NCBI GenBank assembly: GCA_052386775.1
Contig: JBQTJV010000041.1
Coordinates: forward strand, 1 to 50,565
Direction of reading: 5' to 3'
Origin: DSOT01 sp052386775
Lineage (GTDB): Bacteria; Pseudomonadota; Gammaproteobacteria; Burkholderiales; SG8-41
Length of the DNA: 50,565 nt
Notes under the pieces: generated by a model
Database searches by the model: none
What the model was told of the DNA's origin: nothing
What the model saw: only the letters and a program-made list of their open reading frames with translations
Program-made: the position numbers and the translations under genes
Part shown: positions 16,358-24,200 of the stretch, in pieces
Layout: every line of letters starts with the position of its first letter
Numbering within the stretch: the first letter of the stretch is position 1

Positions 16358-16385
16358 GGGCGGAATCGTCAGAGAGGGATTACCC

Positions 16386-18101
16386 ATGCCGAAAATGACT
16401 GGAGCGCGCCTGTTCGCCGAGATGATGCGCGACTACGAGGTGTCGCACATCTTCTTCGTGCCGGCGTTCATGCTGAAATCGTTTGCTGAGATGGAAGACA
16501 TGCCGATCGCGCGCGTCATGGTGCACGGCGAGAAGGCAGCCGCCTACATGGCCGACGGCTACGCGCGGGCGAGCGGCAAGCCGGGTGTTTGCATGGCACA
16601 GATGATCGGTGCGTCCAACCTGGCCGCGGGTCTGCGCGATGCGCACATGGCGGGCGCCCCGGTCATCGCCATCACCGGCGGGCCCACGCCGCAGTCGCGC
16701 TACAAGCATGCCTACCAGGAAGTCGACGACATCACCCAGTTCGATGCGGTGACCCGGTTCAATGCGCAGGTCGATCACGTGGCGCGCCTGCCGGATCTGG
16801 TCAGGCAGGCGTTCAGGGTTGCCACCTCGGGCGCGCCCGGGCCGGTGCATCTGCGTATCCAGAGCCATCTCGGGCAGATTACCGAGCAGGAGGCGGAGCT
16901 CGATCCGCTGGTGGAACCGATGTATCGGCGTGCGCCGGCCTTTCGGCCCGAGCCCGAGCCGCAACGCATTCGCGATGCGGCCGCGGTGCTCGACGCCGCG
17001 CAGCGGCCCGTGATCGTCGCGGGCGGCGGCGTGATGCGCTCCGGCGCGCAGGCAGAGGTCGTGGAGTTGGCCGAGAAGCTGAACATCCCGGTCGCCACTT
17101 CGCTCAATGCCAAGGCGGCGCTGCCCGATACGCATGCGCTGAATGTCGGCGTGCCGGGCGCCTACTCGCGCGACTGCGCGAATCGTGTGCTGCACGAGGC
17201 CGATCTCGTGTTTTTCATCGGTAGCCACACCGGCGGGCAGGTGACGAACAACTGGATGTTCCCGCCACCGGGGACCAAGGTCATCCAGCTCGACATCGAC
17301 CCGGCGGAACTGGGCCGCAACTATCCGAATGCCGTGTCGATACTCGGCGATGCCAGGGCGAGCCTGCGCCACCTGATCGACGCGGTGCCGAAGCGCGCAC
17401 CGACGGCTCGCCGCGACTGGACGGAACGCGCGCAGCGCATCGTCGGGGAGTGGCGTGCAGAAAATGCCGAGATGCGCAACGCAGATGTAGCGCCGATCCG
17501 GCCCGAGCGCATCTGCAAGGAAATCTCCGAGGTGTTGCCGGGGGACGGCGTGGTCGTCTCCGATACCGGTCACGCCGGCATCTGGACCGCGCGCTTCATC
17601 GAGCTGCGCCACCCCACGCAAAGCTACTACCGCACGGCCGGCTCGCTGGGCTGGGGCTTCCCGGCGGCACTCGGCGTGAAATGCGCGCTGCCGGATCGTC
17701 CGGTGGTGTGTTTCACCGGCGACGGCGGTTTCTACTATCACATCGCCGAACTGGAGACCGCGCGCCGCCACAACATCAACGCCGTGATCGTCGTGAACAA
17801 CAACAGCGCGCTCAACCAGGAAATCAGGCTGAACGACATCGCGTATGGCGGCAAGCAACGCGGGCGGGCGGAAGAGATGTGGCGATTCCCGGATGTGAAT
17901 TTCGCGAAGATTGCCGAAGGCTTTGGCTGCGTCGGCTTGCGGGTCGAGAAGCCGGGCGACTTGGCGCAGGCGCTCCAGCAGGCGATCGCGATGAACAAGC
18001 CGGTGGTGGTGGACGTGGTCACCGACATGTACGCCATCGCGCCGCATCCCTGGACGCCGAGCGGCCGCGATTTTCATTCGTATCAGAAGACCGGCGCGTA
18101 A
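16386..18101 (+). CDS. ThDP-dependent enzyme of the acetolactate synthase-like family (copy 1)
   Basis: 571 residues in three domains: PYR (1-170), central Rossmann-like (190-330) and PP (370-540). The catalytic proton-relay Glu is E49 in HGEKAAAYM. The cofactor motif runs from G445-D-G447 (GDGGFYYH) to N471-N473, the standard GDG-x-NN spacing for Mg-ThDP binding. Family members decarboxylate or ligate 2-keto acids (acetolactate synthase, benzoylformate decarboxylase, sulfoacetaldehyde acetyltransferase). True acetolactate synthase is less likely because there is no small subunit gene and three paralogues occur here. It is divergent from a CysB-like regulator and followed 19 bp later by a cupin gene. 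Substrate unknown. Confidence 0.88.
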   Translation: MPKMTGARLFAEMMRDYEVSHIFFVPAFMLKSFAEMEDMPIARVMVHGEKAAAYMADGYARASGKPGVCMAQMIGASNLAAGLRDAHMAGAPVIAITGGPTPQSRYKHAYQEVDDITQFDAVTRFNAQVDHVARLPDLVRQAFRVATSGAPGPVHLRIQSHLGQITEQEAELDPLVEPMYRRAPAFRPEPEPQRIRDAAAVLDAAQRPVIVAGGGVMRSGAQAEVVELAEKLNIPVATSLNAKAALPDTHALNVGVPGAYSRDCANRVLHEADLVFFIGSHTGGQVTNNWMFPPPGTKVIQLDIDPAELGRNYPNAVSILGDARASLRHLIDAVPKRAPTARRDWTERAQRIVGEWRAENAEMRNADVAPIRPERICKEISEVLPGDGVVVSDTGHAGIWTARFIELRHPTQSYYRTAGSLGWGFPAALGVKCALPDRPVVCFTGDGGFYYHIAELETARRHNINAVIVVNNNSALNQEIRLNDIAYGGKQRGRAEEMWRFPDVNFAKIAEGFGCVGLRVEKPGDLAQALQQAIAMNKPVVVDVVTDMYAIAPHPWTPSGRDFHSYQKTGA

Positions 18102-18120
18102 GCGTCGCTGGAGGATAACG

Positions 18121-18678
18121 ATGACCGAAGCAATCAAACCCATCCGGCGGGTCGTCACCGGAAACGACGCGCAGGGACGTTCGCGCGTGCTCTACGACAG
18201 CGCGGCGCCGAACGTGAACGCCAACGCGTTCAAGAAGGGCACCGGCATGACCGATGTCTGGGTGTTCCACAGTTGTCCCGCGGTCATCTCCGGCGAGCGC
18301 GACGACGGCAACCTGCCGTTCCACTTCGAACCGCCGGCTGCGGGCGGCCATCTGCGCATCGTTCAGTCGGACCCGAAACCCAAGGACTACGATCCTGCGC
18401 AGGACAAGTACCTGGTGCCCGAGCACCCGCCGAAGAAGACCGAAGGCGGAACCTGGGAGCGCGGCGGGCAGAACCTTTACACCACGCGCATCCACAAGTC
18501 GGAAACGCTGGACTACGGAATACTGCTGTCGGGCGAGCGCATCCTCATGACCGATGATGGTCAGCGCGTACTCAAGCCCGGCGACTGCGTGGTGCAGATC
18601 GGCAGCTGGCACGCCTGGGCGAATCCGAATGAGAGCCAGATGGCGTTCGTGATGATGGGCGCCAAATTCGACGAATGA
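18121..18678 (+). CDS. Cupin domain protein (cupin A)
   Basis: 185 residues with a single C-terminal cupin barrel: IHKSETLDYGILLSGE (first motif), then LKPGDCVVQIGSWHAWAN (second motif, histidine as metal ligand). The N-terminal half (IRRVVTGNDAQGRSRVLYD) is shared with the cupins at 18928 and 35403, so the three are paralogues. No signal peptide. Small cupins of this kind can be isomerases, dioxygenases or sugar/acid binding enzymes; no specific reaction can be given. It lies 19 bp behind the ThDP gene, suggesting one transcript and a linked substrate. Confidence 0.82.
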   Translation: MTEAIKPIRRVVTGNDAQGRSRVLYDSAAPNVNANAFKKGTGMTDVWVFHSCPAVISGERDDGNLPFHFEPPAAGGHLRIVQSDPKPKDYDPAQDKYLVPEHPPKKTEGGTWERGGQNLYTTRIHKSETLDYGILLSGERILMTDDGQRVLKPGDCVVQIGSWHAWANPNESQMAFVMMGAKFDE

Positions 18679-18681
18679 CGG

Positions 18682-18773
18682 GTAGGTTGGGTTGAAGCAG
18701 TGCGAAACCCAACACGCTGCGAGGAGTTGTGAAGATCTGATCGTTGGGCATCACTTCGTTCAGCCCAACCTAC
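18682..18773. repeat. Composite inverted repeat of the GTAGGTTGGG type
   Basis: The left part 18682-18713 (GTAGGTTGGGTTGAA... ACCCAAC) and the right part 18743-18773 (GTTGGGC...CCCAACCTAC) are inverted copies of one another. Each half is also self-complementary through GTTGGG and CCCAAC. This is a dispersed non-coding palindrome known in shape from many proteobacteria. It sits between the two cupin genes and could act as a transcription attenuator. Confidence 0.65.
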
Positions 18774-18781
18774 GACGCTGT

Positions 18782-18901
18782 CCTGAGCAATGCCGAAGGG
18801 CTCAGGGCGAATGGGCATCTCAGGGCGAACGGGCATGTTAGCGAGGGCTCATGACGAACAGTCACTTTCCGTTCGTGCTGAGTTCATCGAAGCATGAACG
18901 G
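18782..18901. repeat. Cluster of REP-like palindromes (copies b and c)
   Basis: 18782-18833 holds two degenerate CCTGAG/CTCAGGGCGAA segments. 18869-18901 is a better palindrome starting CCGTTCGTGCTGAG and ending CATGAACGG, whose outer arms CCGTTC/GAACGG match. The ribosome site of the next cupin gene begins just downstream. Together with the GTAGGTTGGG element it fills the 249-bp gap between the cupins. Confidence 0.6.
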
Positions 18902-18927
18902 CCGGAAACAGATAAAAGGAAACTGAA

Positions 18928-19476
18928 ATGAGCGAACAATCAAGGGCGGTGCGCAGAATCGTGGTCGTGGACGAAAACGACCGCTCCAAATGCATCGCAG
19001 ACGGTCCGTCGGCCGATGTCCGCACCGATCCGGCGCGCCCCGGCTTCGCTTCGACGCGCATCTGGGTCACCGACCGCACGCCCGCCCGCCTCAAGGGCGT
19101 GCGCGAATCGCTGTACATGCCGCACACGCTGGAGCCGCCGCCGGGCGGCTCGGTGTGCCGCGTGGTCACCTTCCCGCCCGACGACGCCTATATAGGCAAG
19201 GTCGGCGCAAGGGAAGTGCAGGCGTATTTTGCCGCGATGGGCTCGCCGGGCGCGTCGACATATTCGCCGAAGGCGCCGCATCCCTACATGCAGAAGACCC
19301 GCACGCACGATTTCTGTCTCGTGCTCGACGGCGAGATCACGCTGGTGCTCGACACCGAGGAAGTGCACCTCAAGGCCGGCGATACGGTCGTGCAGCGCGG
19401 TACCAACCACGCCTGGAGCAACCGCTCAGGCAAGCCGTGCACGATCGCGTTTTCGTCGCACGACGGCAGGTGGTGA
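18928..19476 (+). CDS. Cupin domain protein (cupin B)
   Basis: 182 residues, paralogue of cupin A and cupin C. The N-terminal VRRIVVVDENDRSKCIADG parallels IRRVVTGNDAQG in the others. The barrel has KTRTHDFCLVLDGEITLVLD and LKAGDTVVQRGTNHAWSN; the histidine of NHAWSN is the conserved second-motif ligand. The segment between is longer and different from cupin A, so substrates may differ. No signal peptide. It is separated from cupin A by a repeat-filled gap and precedes a Bug gene by 83 bp. Confidence 0.82.
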   Translation: MSEQSRAVRRIVVVDENDRSKCIADGPSADVRTDPARPGFASTRIWVTDRTPARLKGVRESLYMPHTLEPPPGGSVCRVVTFPPDDAYIGKVGAREVQAYFAAMGSPGASTYSPKAPHPYMQKTRTHDFCLVLDGEITLVLDTEEVHLKAGDTVVQRGTNHAWSNRSGKPCTIAFSSHDGRW

Positions 19477-19559
19477 CCAATGACGTGCGATGCGCGCAAT
19501 GCAGGCGGGGCGGTGGAGTAAACTGACCCGGCCAACAATCGCGACGAAGGAGGAGAGAG

Positions 19560-20522
19560 ATGAAGACCGGATCGCCGCTCGCCGCCCTCGCGCTTGCATT
19601 TTCGTGTCTGCTGTACAGTGTCGTTGCATCGGCACAGCAGTTCCCGGCCAGGCCCATACGCTTCATCATCGGCCCCGCCCCCGACGTGCTGGCGCGGCTG
19701 GTGGGACAGAAACTTTCGGACACCTGGGGCCAGCAGGTGGTGGTCGATCAGCGGCCCGGCGCCGGTGGCATACTCGCCGGGGAGACGGTGGCGAAGGCGG
19801 CCTCGGACGGCCACACGTGGCTGCTCAGCACGGGCGCCTATACCGTTCTGGTGGGCCTGTACCGAAAACTGCCGTTCGATTTCGAACACGATCTGACGCC
19901 TGTCAGCCTGCTCGCGACGATTCCGTTCCTGCTGGTCGCGCATCCGTCGCTGCCGGCAAGATCCGGGAAGGAGCTGATCAAGCTTTCTCGCGCGCGTCCC
20001 GGCGAAATCAACTTCGCGTCCGGCGGGACCGGCACTACGTCGCACCTCGCCGGTGAGATGTTCAAGAACATGGCGAAGATCAAGATCGTGCACGTCCCTT
20101 ACAAGAGCGTTCCCGTCAGTCTGGTGGGCGTGATCAGCGGCGAGGCGCACGTGACCTTCGCCGTCATGCAGGCGGGTTACCCGAATGTAAGAGCAGGGAA
20201 ACTGCGGGCGCTCGGAGTCACTTCCGCCAGGCGATCGCCGTCCGCGCCGGACATTCCCACCATCTCCGAATCCGGTGTTCCGGGGTACGAATTCATTTCC
20301 TGGAACGCCGTGCACGTGCCGGCGGGGACGCCGAAGCCGATCATCGGCAGGATACATGCGGAACTCGTGAAGGTGGTCGGCCTGCCGGACGTGAAGGAAA
20401 AAATGTTCGCGCTCGGGATGGAGGTCGCCGGCAGCACGCCGGACGAACTCGGCGCCCTGGTCAAATCGGATATCGCGAAGTGGGGCAAAGTCATCAAGGA
20501 GGCGGGGGTGCGCGTTGAGTGA
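19560..20522 (+). CDS. Bug/TctC-family binding protein with shortened ligand loop (Bug 4)
   Basis: 320 residues, a few fewer than the other Bug proteins here. A good GGAGGAGA ribosome site precedes ATG 19560. Signal peptide ends ASA-Q near residue 25. The first ligand loop reads IRFIIGPAPDVLARLVG: relative to siblings (for example PGSGPD in Bug 6) about four residues, the glycine-rich PGG/GSG part, are missing in frame before D42. The rest is intact: VDQRPGAGGILAG, HVPYKSVPVS, ESGVPGYEF. The next gene's TTG start overlaps its last codons, so the two are translationally coupled. Ligand binding may be altered or lost. Confidence 0.87.
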   Translation: MKTGSPLAALALAFSCLLYSVVASAQQFPARPIRFIIGPAPDVLARLVGQKLSDTWGQQVVVDQRPGAGGILAGETVAKAASDGHTWLLSTGAYTVLVGLYRKLPFDFEHDLTPVSLLATIPFLLVAHPSLPARSGKELIKLSRARPGEINFASGGTGTTSHLAGEMFKNMAKIKIVHVPYKSVPVSLVGVISGEAHVTFAVMQAGYPNVRAGKLRALGVTSARRSPSAPDIPTISESGVPGYEFISWNAVHVPAGTPKPIIGRIHAELVKVVGLPDVKEKMFALGMEVAGSTPDELGALVKSDIAKWGKVIKEAGVRVE

Positions 20523-21255
20523 GCAGGATCGGGCCTACTGGATTTCCTGGTACAACCTGCCTGAGCTGAATCGTGACGCCTACTTCGATTGGCTGCACGA
20601 AAAGTACATGCCGATGGTCGTGGGCCGTCCGGGCGTGCTGTGGGGCGCGCATTATGCGTCCGAGGAAAACGTCGTCCCGCTCGGTGGCGGCAAAGGACGC
20701 GTCAGCCACGTCAAGCCGGAATCGGTGCCTGCGGGCGATCGCTACATCGTGATCTTCGGCGGTGAGTCGGCGCATGCGTTTGCCAATCCGGCGCCGCAGC
20801 GCTTGCACGCCGAATTGCCGGAGACCGGTCGCAGGATGCTCGCGATGCGCATCGGCGAGCGGATGAACGTCATGCTGGAGGAGGCGCGCGTTTACGGCCC
20901 GGAGAAGCCGGACCACGGTATCGCGCCGAGCCCGTGCATACAGCTCGGAAGCTTCAATTCCGGCTCGCTTGAAGAGGAAGATGAAATGCTGACCTGGTAT
21001 GCGCGCTGGCGGCTGCCTTCGATGCGGGACGTTCCCGGCTGCGTGCGGGTGCGCAAGCTGGTGTCGGTGTCGGGGTGGGCCAAGCACGCCTGCTTCTACG
21101 AGTTCACATCGCTCGCGGCGCGCAACGCGCATTTCGTGCACTACGAGCGATCCCATCCCGAAATGGAAGCGTGGTCCAAGCGGGTGGTGAAAAACACGAT
21201 CCACGCACCGGGCTCCGCCAACGTCGCGCGCAGGGTAAAGCTGGAGGTGAAATGA
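20515..21255 (+). CDS. Two-domain dimeric alpha/beta-barrel (Dabb/EthD-like) protein
   Basis: 246 residues from TTG 20515, which overlaps the Bug 4 stop by eight bases. Two ferredoxin-like repeats can be recognised: residues 6-115 (YWISWYNLPELNRDAYFDWL) and about 155-225 (WYARWRLPSMRDVPGCVRV with HACFYEFTS). That layout resembles EthD or antibiotic-biosynthesis-monooxygenase-like proteins, which bind small hydrophobic or acidic metabolites; no catalytic residue is certain. No signal peptide. The stop overlaps the ATG of Bug 5 (ATGA), so it is sandwiched between two receptors in one coupled operon. Specific function unknown. Confidence 0.7.
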   Translation: MSEQDRAYWISWYNLPELNRDAYFDWLHEKYMPMVVGRPGVLWGAHYASEENVVPLGGGKGRVSHVKPESVPAGDRYIVIFGGESAHAFANPAPQRLHAELPETGRRMLAMRIGERMNVMLEEARVYGPEKPDHGIAPSPCIQLGSFNSGSLEEEDEMLTWYARWRLPSMRDVPGCVRVRKLVSVSGWAKHACFYEFTSLAARNAHFVHYERSHPEMEAWSKRVVKNTIHAPGSANVARRVKLEVK

Positions 21256-22232
21256 ATCGGAAACTTCGTGTGGGCATGGCGGCAGCGATCGCAGCCGCGC
21301 TCTCCATGGGCCAGGCGGTGGCGCAATCGAAGGATGCTTCGTATCCGACCCGGCCGATCCGCATGATCGTCGCATCCGGTGCGGGCGGCGGCCTCGATTT
21401 CGTGGGGCGACTGGTATCGCCGAAGATCACCGAAAGCGTGGGCCAGCAGGTCGTCGTGGACAATCGGGCCGGGGCGAGCGGCAGCATCGCGGCGGAACTG
21501 GCGGCGAACGCAACGCCGGACGGCTACACCGTGATGCTGATGAGCGCGAGCCTGGTCGTCTACGGCATCGTCAGCAAGACCCGCTACGATCTGTATCGCG
21601 ATTTCGCGCCGATATCGCAGGTCGCAGCAGCGCCGTACATCCTGACCGTTAATCCGGGGCTGCCGGTCAACTCCGTGAAGGAATTGATCGCCCATGCGAA
21701 GAAATCATCCACCAAGCTCAACTACGCGTCCACCGGCAACGCATCCTTCGCGCATCTTGCGACCGAACTGTTTGCCCATACGGCCGGCATCCAGCTTGTG
21801 CATGTTCCCTACAAGGGCGTGGGCGCGGCGCTGCCCGACATGCTTTCCGGGCAGATACAGCTCAGCCTGCTCAGCGTGGGGTCGGTCTATTCGCACGTGC
21901 GCTCCGGCAAGCTCAAGGCGCTCGCGATTGCCACGCGCACCCGCGCGAAGGTGGCGCCCCAACTGCCGACCATGATCGAGGCCGGCGTTCCGAACTTCGT
22001 GGTGACCCAGTGGCACGGACTGCTCGCGCCGCGCGCCACGCCGCGCGCGGTCGTCGAGCGGCTGCACCGCGAGGTGGCCGCCGCGGTGAATCACCCTGAT
22101 GTTGCGTCGCGGTTTGCAGTCGATGGAACGGAAGGCATCGGCAGTTCGCCCGCCCAGTTTGCCGAGCATCTGAGGAACGAACGCGATCAGTGGGCTAAGG
22201 TCGTGAAACTCGCGAATGTCCGGACGGAGTGA
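21252..22232 (+). CDS. Bug/TctC-family periplasmic solute-binding protein (Bug 5)
   Basis: 326 residues. The ATG at 21252 forms ATGA with the previous stop and has GGAGG just upstream. Signal peptide to AVA-Q (residue 24). First ligand loop IVASGAGGGLD (D49), then VDNRAGASGSIA, PDGYTV, HVPYKGVGAALPD. The segment after the cofactor-like NR motif, LVVYGIVSKTRYDLYRD, differs from siblings and may shape specificity. Its stop is directly followed by the bicupin gene start, continuing the coupled operon 19560-22897. Confidence 0.92.
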   Translation: MNRKLRVGMAAAIAAALSMGQAVAQSKDASYPTRPIRMIVASGAGGGLDFVGRLVSPKITESVGQQVVVDNRAGASGSIAAELAANATPDGYTVMLMSASLVVYGIVSKTRYDLYRDFAPISQVAAAPYILTVNPGLPVNSVKELIAHAKKSSTKLNYASTGNASFAHLATELFAHTAGIQLVHVPYKGVGAALPDMLSGQIQLSLLSVGSVYSHVRSGKLKALAIATRTRAKVAPQLPTMIEAGVPNFVVTQWHGLLAPRATPRAVVERLHREVAAAVNHPDVASRFAVDGTEGIGSSPAQFAEHLRNERDQWAKVVKLANVRTE

Positions 22233-22234
22233 TC

Positions 22235-22897
22235 ATGACCATCGAGATCGTGCGCCGTGCCGAAATACCGTGGGAAGACCGCAAGAACGTCGACGGCTGG
22301 CCGAGCCGCGCCGGCATGTATTGCGACGATCGGGCGAACCAGCTCTGCATGCGGTTGATCGACTATCCGGTCGGCTCCACCGAACCGCGCCACGTGCATG
22401 GCGGCGCGCATGCGACGACCGTGCTCAAGGGCCGCGCCATCGTCGATGGCCTGACGCTGGGGCCGCTGGACGTCGTGCTCGGCCCGAGCAACGAGCCGCA
22501 CGGTCCGTTGCACTATCCGGAGGGCTGCCAGCTCTTCAGTGTCTTCCACGGCAGCTACTATCACAGCGAGATCGAAAACCTTTCCGCCGAGAAGCACTAC
22601 CGGCTCATCCAGTCCGGTCCGATGCCGTGGGCACGCGCGGATGGCTATGAGAGCAAAACGCTGGTGGCTCGCGGCGTCGGCCCGCTGCTGCTGCGCGCTT
22701 TGAAATTTCAGCCCGGCGCGCAGATCGCCGAGACTGCGCCTTTACCGTTTTATGCAGCGCTCGTCATCGATGGCGAAGCGGCTATCGGCGAAGAGAAGCT
22801 CGGTGACTGGGATTTCATGCGGGTGACGGGCCGCGGCGCACGCGAGACGATCCGCTTTCCGCACGGCGCCACGCTCCTCGCCGTGTCCCTGCAATGA
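22235..22897 (+). CDS. Bicupin (ChrR-like cupin) protein
   Basis: 220 residues from ATG 22235; a GTG at 22229 is in frame but overlaps the Bug 5 stop. The first cupin has a full metal motif, PRHVHGGAHATTVLKGRAIVDG (H-x-H with more histidine after), and PSNEPHGPLHYPEG. The second barrel (LLLRALKFQPGAQIAE) is weaker and lacks an obvious H-x-H. This resembles ChrR-type cupins that bind zinc or iron, some sensory, some oxygenases such as acetylacetone dioxygenase relatives. It is the last gene of the coupled Bug-Dabb-Bug-bicupin unit. Confidence 0.78.
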   Translation: MTIEIVRRAEIPWEDRKNVDGWPSRAGMYCDDRANQLCMRLIDYPVGSTEPRHVHGGAHATTVLKGRAIVDGLTLGPLDVVLGPSNEPHGPLHYPEGCQLFSVFHGSYYHSEIENLSAEKHYRLIQSGPMPWARADGYESKTLVARGVGPLLLRALKFQPGAQIAETAPLPFYAALVIDGEAAIGEEKLGDWDFMRVTGRGARETIRFPHGATLLAVSLQ

Positions 22898-22911
22898 GGG
22901 TGACAGGGTTC

Positions 22912-22950
22912 GCTCCCGCGCAACATGCGGGGAAGGGTCAGGGAAGAGGC
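22912..22950. repeat. Degenerate CTCCCGC...GCGGGGA palindrome in the oxidase leader
   Basis: CTCCCGC, a short loop with CAACAT, then GCGGGGAAGGG and GGGAAGAGG. It resembles remnants of a dispersed CCCCGCATGCGGGG-type element. Its 3' part provides the ribosome site for the GTG at 22953. A similar element is at 26731-26755. Confidence 0.4.
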
Positions 22951-22952
22951 AC

Positions 22953-24194
22953 GTGAAAGACGCGACGCTTGGCGCGTACGACATCGCGGACCTGCGCGAG
23001 ATGGCGCGCCGCCGGCTGCCGAAAGGCATCTTCGAATTCATGGACCGCGGCAATGGCGATGAGGTGGCGCTCGCCAACAATCGCGCCGCCTTCGAGCGTT
23101 ACAAGTTGAGCCCCCGCATGCTGGTCGATACCTCGCATCGCACGCAGGAGATCACGCTCTTCGGCCGCAAGCAGGCGATGCCGATCGCGATCGCGCCGAC
23201 CGGCTCCGCGGGCCTCACCTGGTATCAGGGTGAGATCGCGCTCGCGCGCGCGGCACGGGAGGCGGGCATTCCGTTCGCGCTCGCCACCGGCTCGATGACG
23301 GCGCTCGAGAAGGTGGCGGAGGAGGCGGGGGGGACGCTGTGGTTTCAGGTGTACATGTGGCCCGACCGCTCGCTGTCGCACCGTCTGATCGAGCGCGCGA
23401 AGGCGGCGGGCTACCAGGCGCTCATCGTCACCGTCGATACGCCGGTCACGCCGGGGCGCGAATACAACCTGCGCAACGGCGTCACCATCCCATTCCGGTT
23501 CACGCGGCGCAATGTGACCGACGTGCTGATGCATCCCCGCTGGGTCGTGAACGTGCTCCTGCGCTATCTCGTGACGAGCGGCATGCCGCGCTACGAAAAC
23601 TATCCGACCGAGATGAAGCAGCGGATCACCGCGCTGCCGATGGGCCGCTCCATGATGGTGACCGATTCGCTGACCTGGGAGGACCTGCGGGCGCTGCGTA
23701 AACTCTGGCCGCATCCGCTCATGGTGAAGGGCATACTGCGCGCCGACGATGCGCTGCGCGCGGCGGACTGCGGTGCCGATGGCGTCATCGTCTCCAACCA
23801 CGGCGGGCGTGCGGTGGACAGTACCATGGCGCCGATCGCGCTCTTGCCGCGCATTGTGGACGCGGTCGGCAAGCGCCTGACCATCATCGTGGACAGCGGC
23901 TTCAGGCGCGGTGCCGATGTGGTCAAGGGACTCGCGCTCGGCGCGAAAGCGGTGCTGATCGGCCGCGCCACGATTTACGGTACTGCGGTCGCGGGTCAGG
24001 CGGGCGCCGCGCGCGCGATCGAGATCTACCGCGACGAGATCGACCGGCTGATGGCGCTGATCGGCTGCCGCAGCATAACCGAGCTGGATCACGACTTTCT
24101 GGTGTTCCCGGCGGGCCTGGATGCGGACACGCAGCAAAACGCAAGCCTGCCCGAGCCGCAGATGTTGAACCACCACAGCGCCCGGGCCGATTAA
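22953..24194 (+). CDS. FMN-dependent 2-hydroxyacid oxidase/dehydrogenase
   Basis: 413 residues, GTG start. Typical FMN-barrel enzyme oxidising an L-2-hydroxyacid (lactate, glycolate, mandelate type) to the keto acid. Conserved features: FQVYMW (flavin-site Tyr), VTVDTP (active-site Asp), LMVKGI (Lys), VSNHGGR (catalytic His and substrate-binding Arg) and IIVDSGFRRGADVVKGLALGAKAV. The N-terminal segment IFEFMDRGNGDE aligns with the glycolate-oxidase VYDYY segment so that the substrate-contact tyrosine (Y24 in the plant enzyme) would be phenylalanine, suggesting a different or bulkier acid. It may feed the neighbouring ThDP enzymes with a 2-keto acid, as in the mandelate pathway. Confidence 0.9.
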   Translation: MKDATLGAYDIADLREMARRRLPKGIFEFMDRGNGDEVALANNRAAFERYKLSPRMLVDTSHRTQEITLFGRKQAMPIAIAPTGSAGLTWYQGEIALARAAREAGIPFALATGSMTALEKVAEEAGGTLWFQVYMWPDRSLSHRLIERAKAAGYQALIVTVDTPVTPGREYNLRNGVTIPFRFTRRNVTDVLMHPRWVVNVLLRYLVTSGMPRYENYPTEMKQRITALPMGRSMMVTDSLTWEDLRALRKLWPHPLMVKGILRADDALRAADCGADGVIVSNHGGRAVDSTMAPIALLPRIVDAVGKRLTIIVDSGFRRGADVVKGLALGAKAVLIGRATIYGTAVAGQAGAARAIEIYRDEIDRLMALIGCRSITELDHDFLVFPAGLDADTQQNASLPEPQMLNHHSARAD

Positions 24195-24200
24195 GCGTGA

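Noticed and set aside
16386..18101. Acetolactate synthase large subunit (ilvB)
   Set aside because: Three paralogues, no small subunit gene and a catabolic neighbourhood; domain similarity alone does not justify the name.
16380..18158. Long minus-strand frames opposite the ThDP genes (also opposite 25034-26713 and 29852-31552)
   Set aside because: The three antisense frames look alike only because the sense genes are paralogous; composition is that of a shadow frame.
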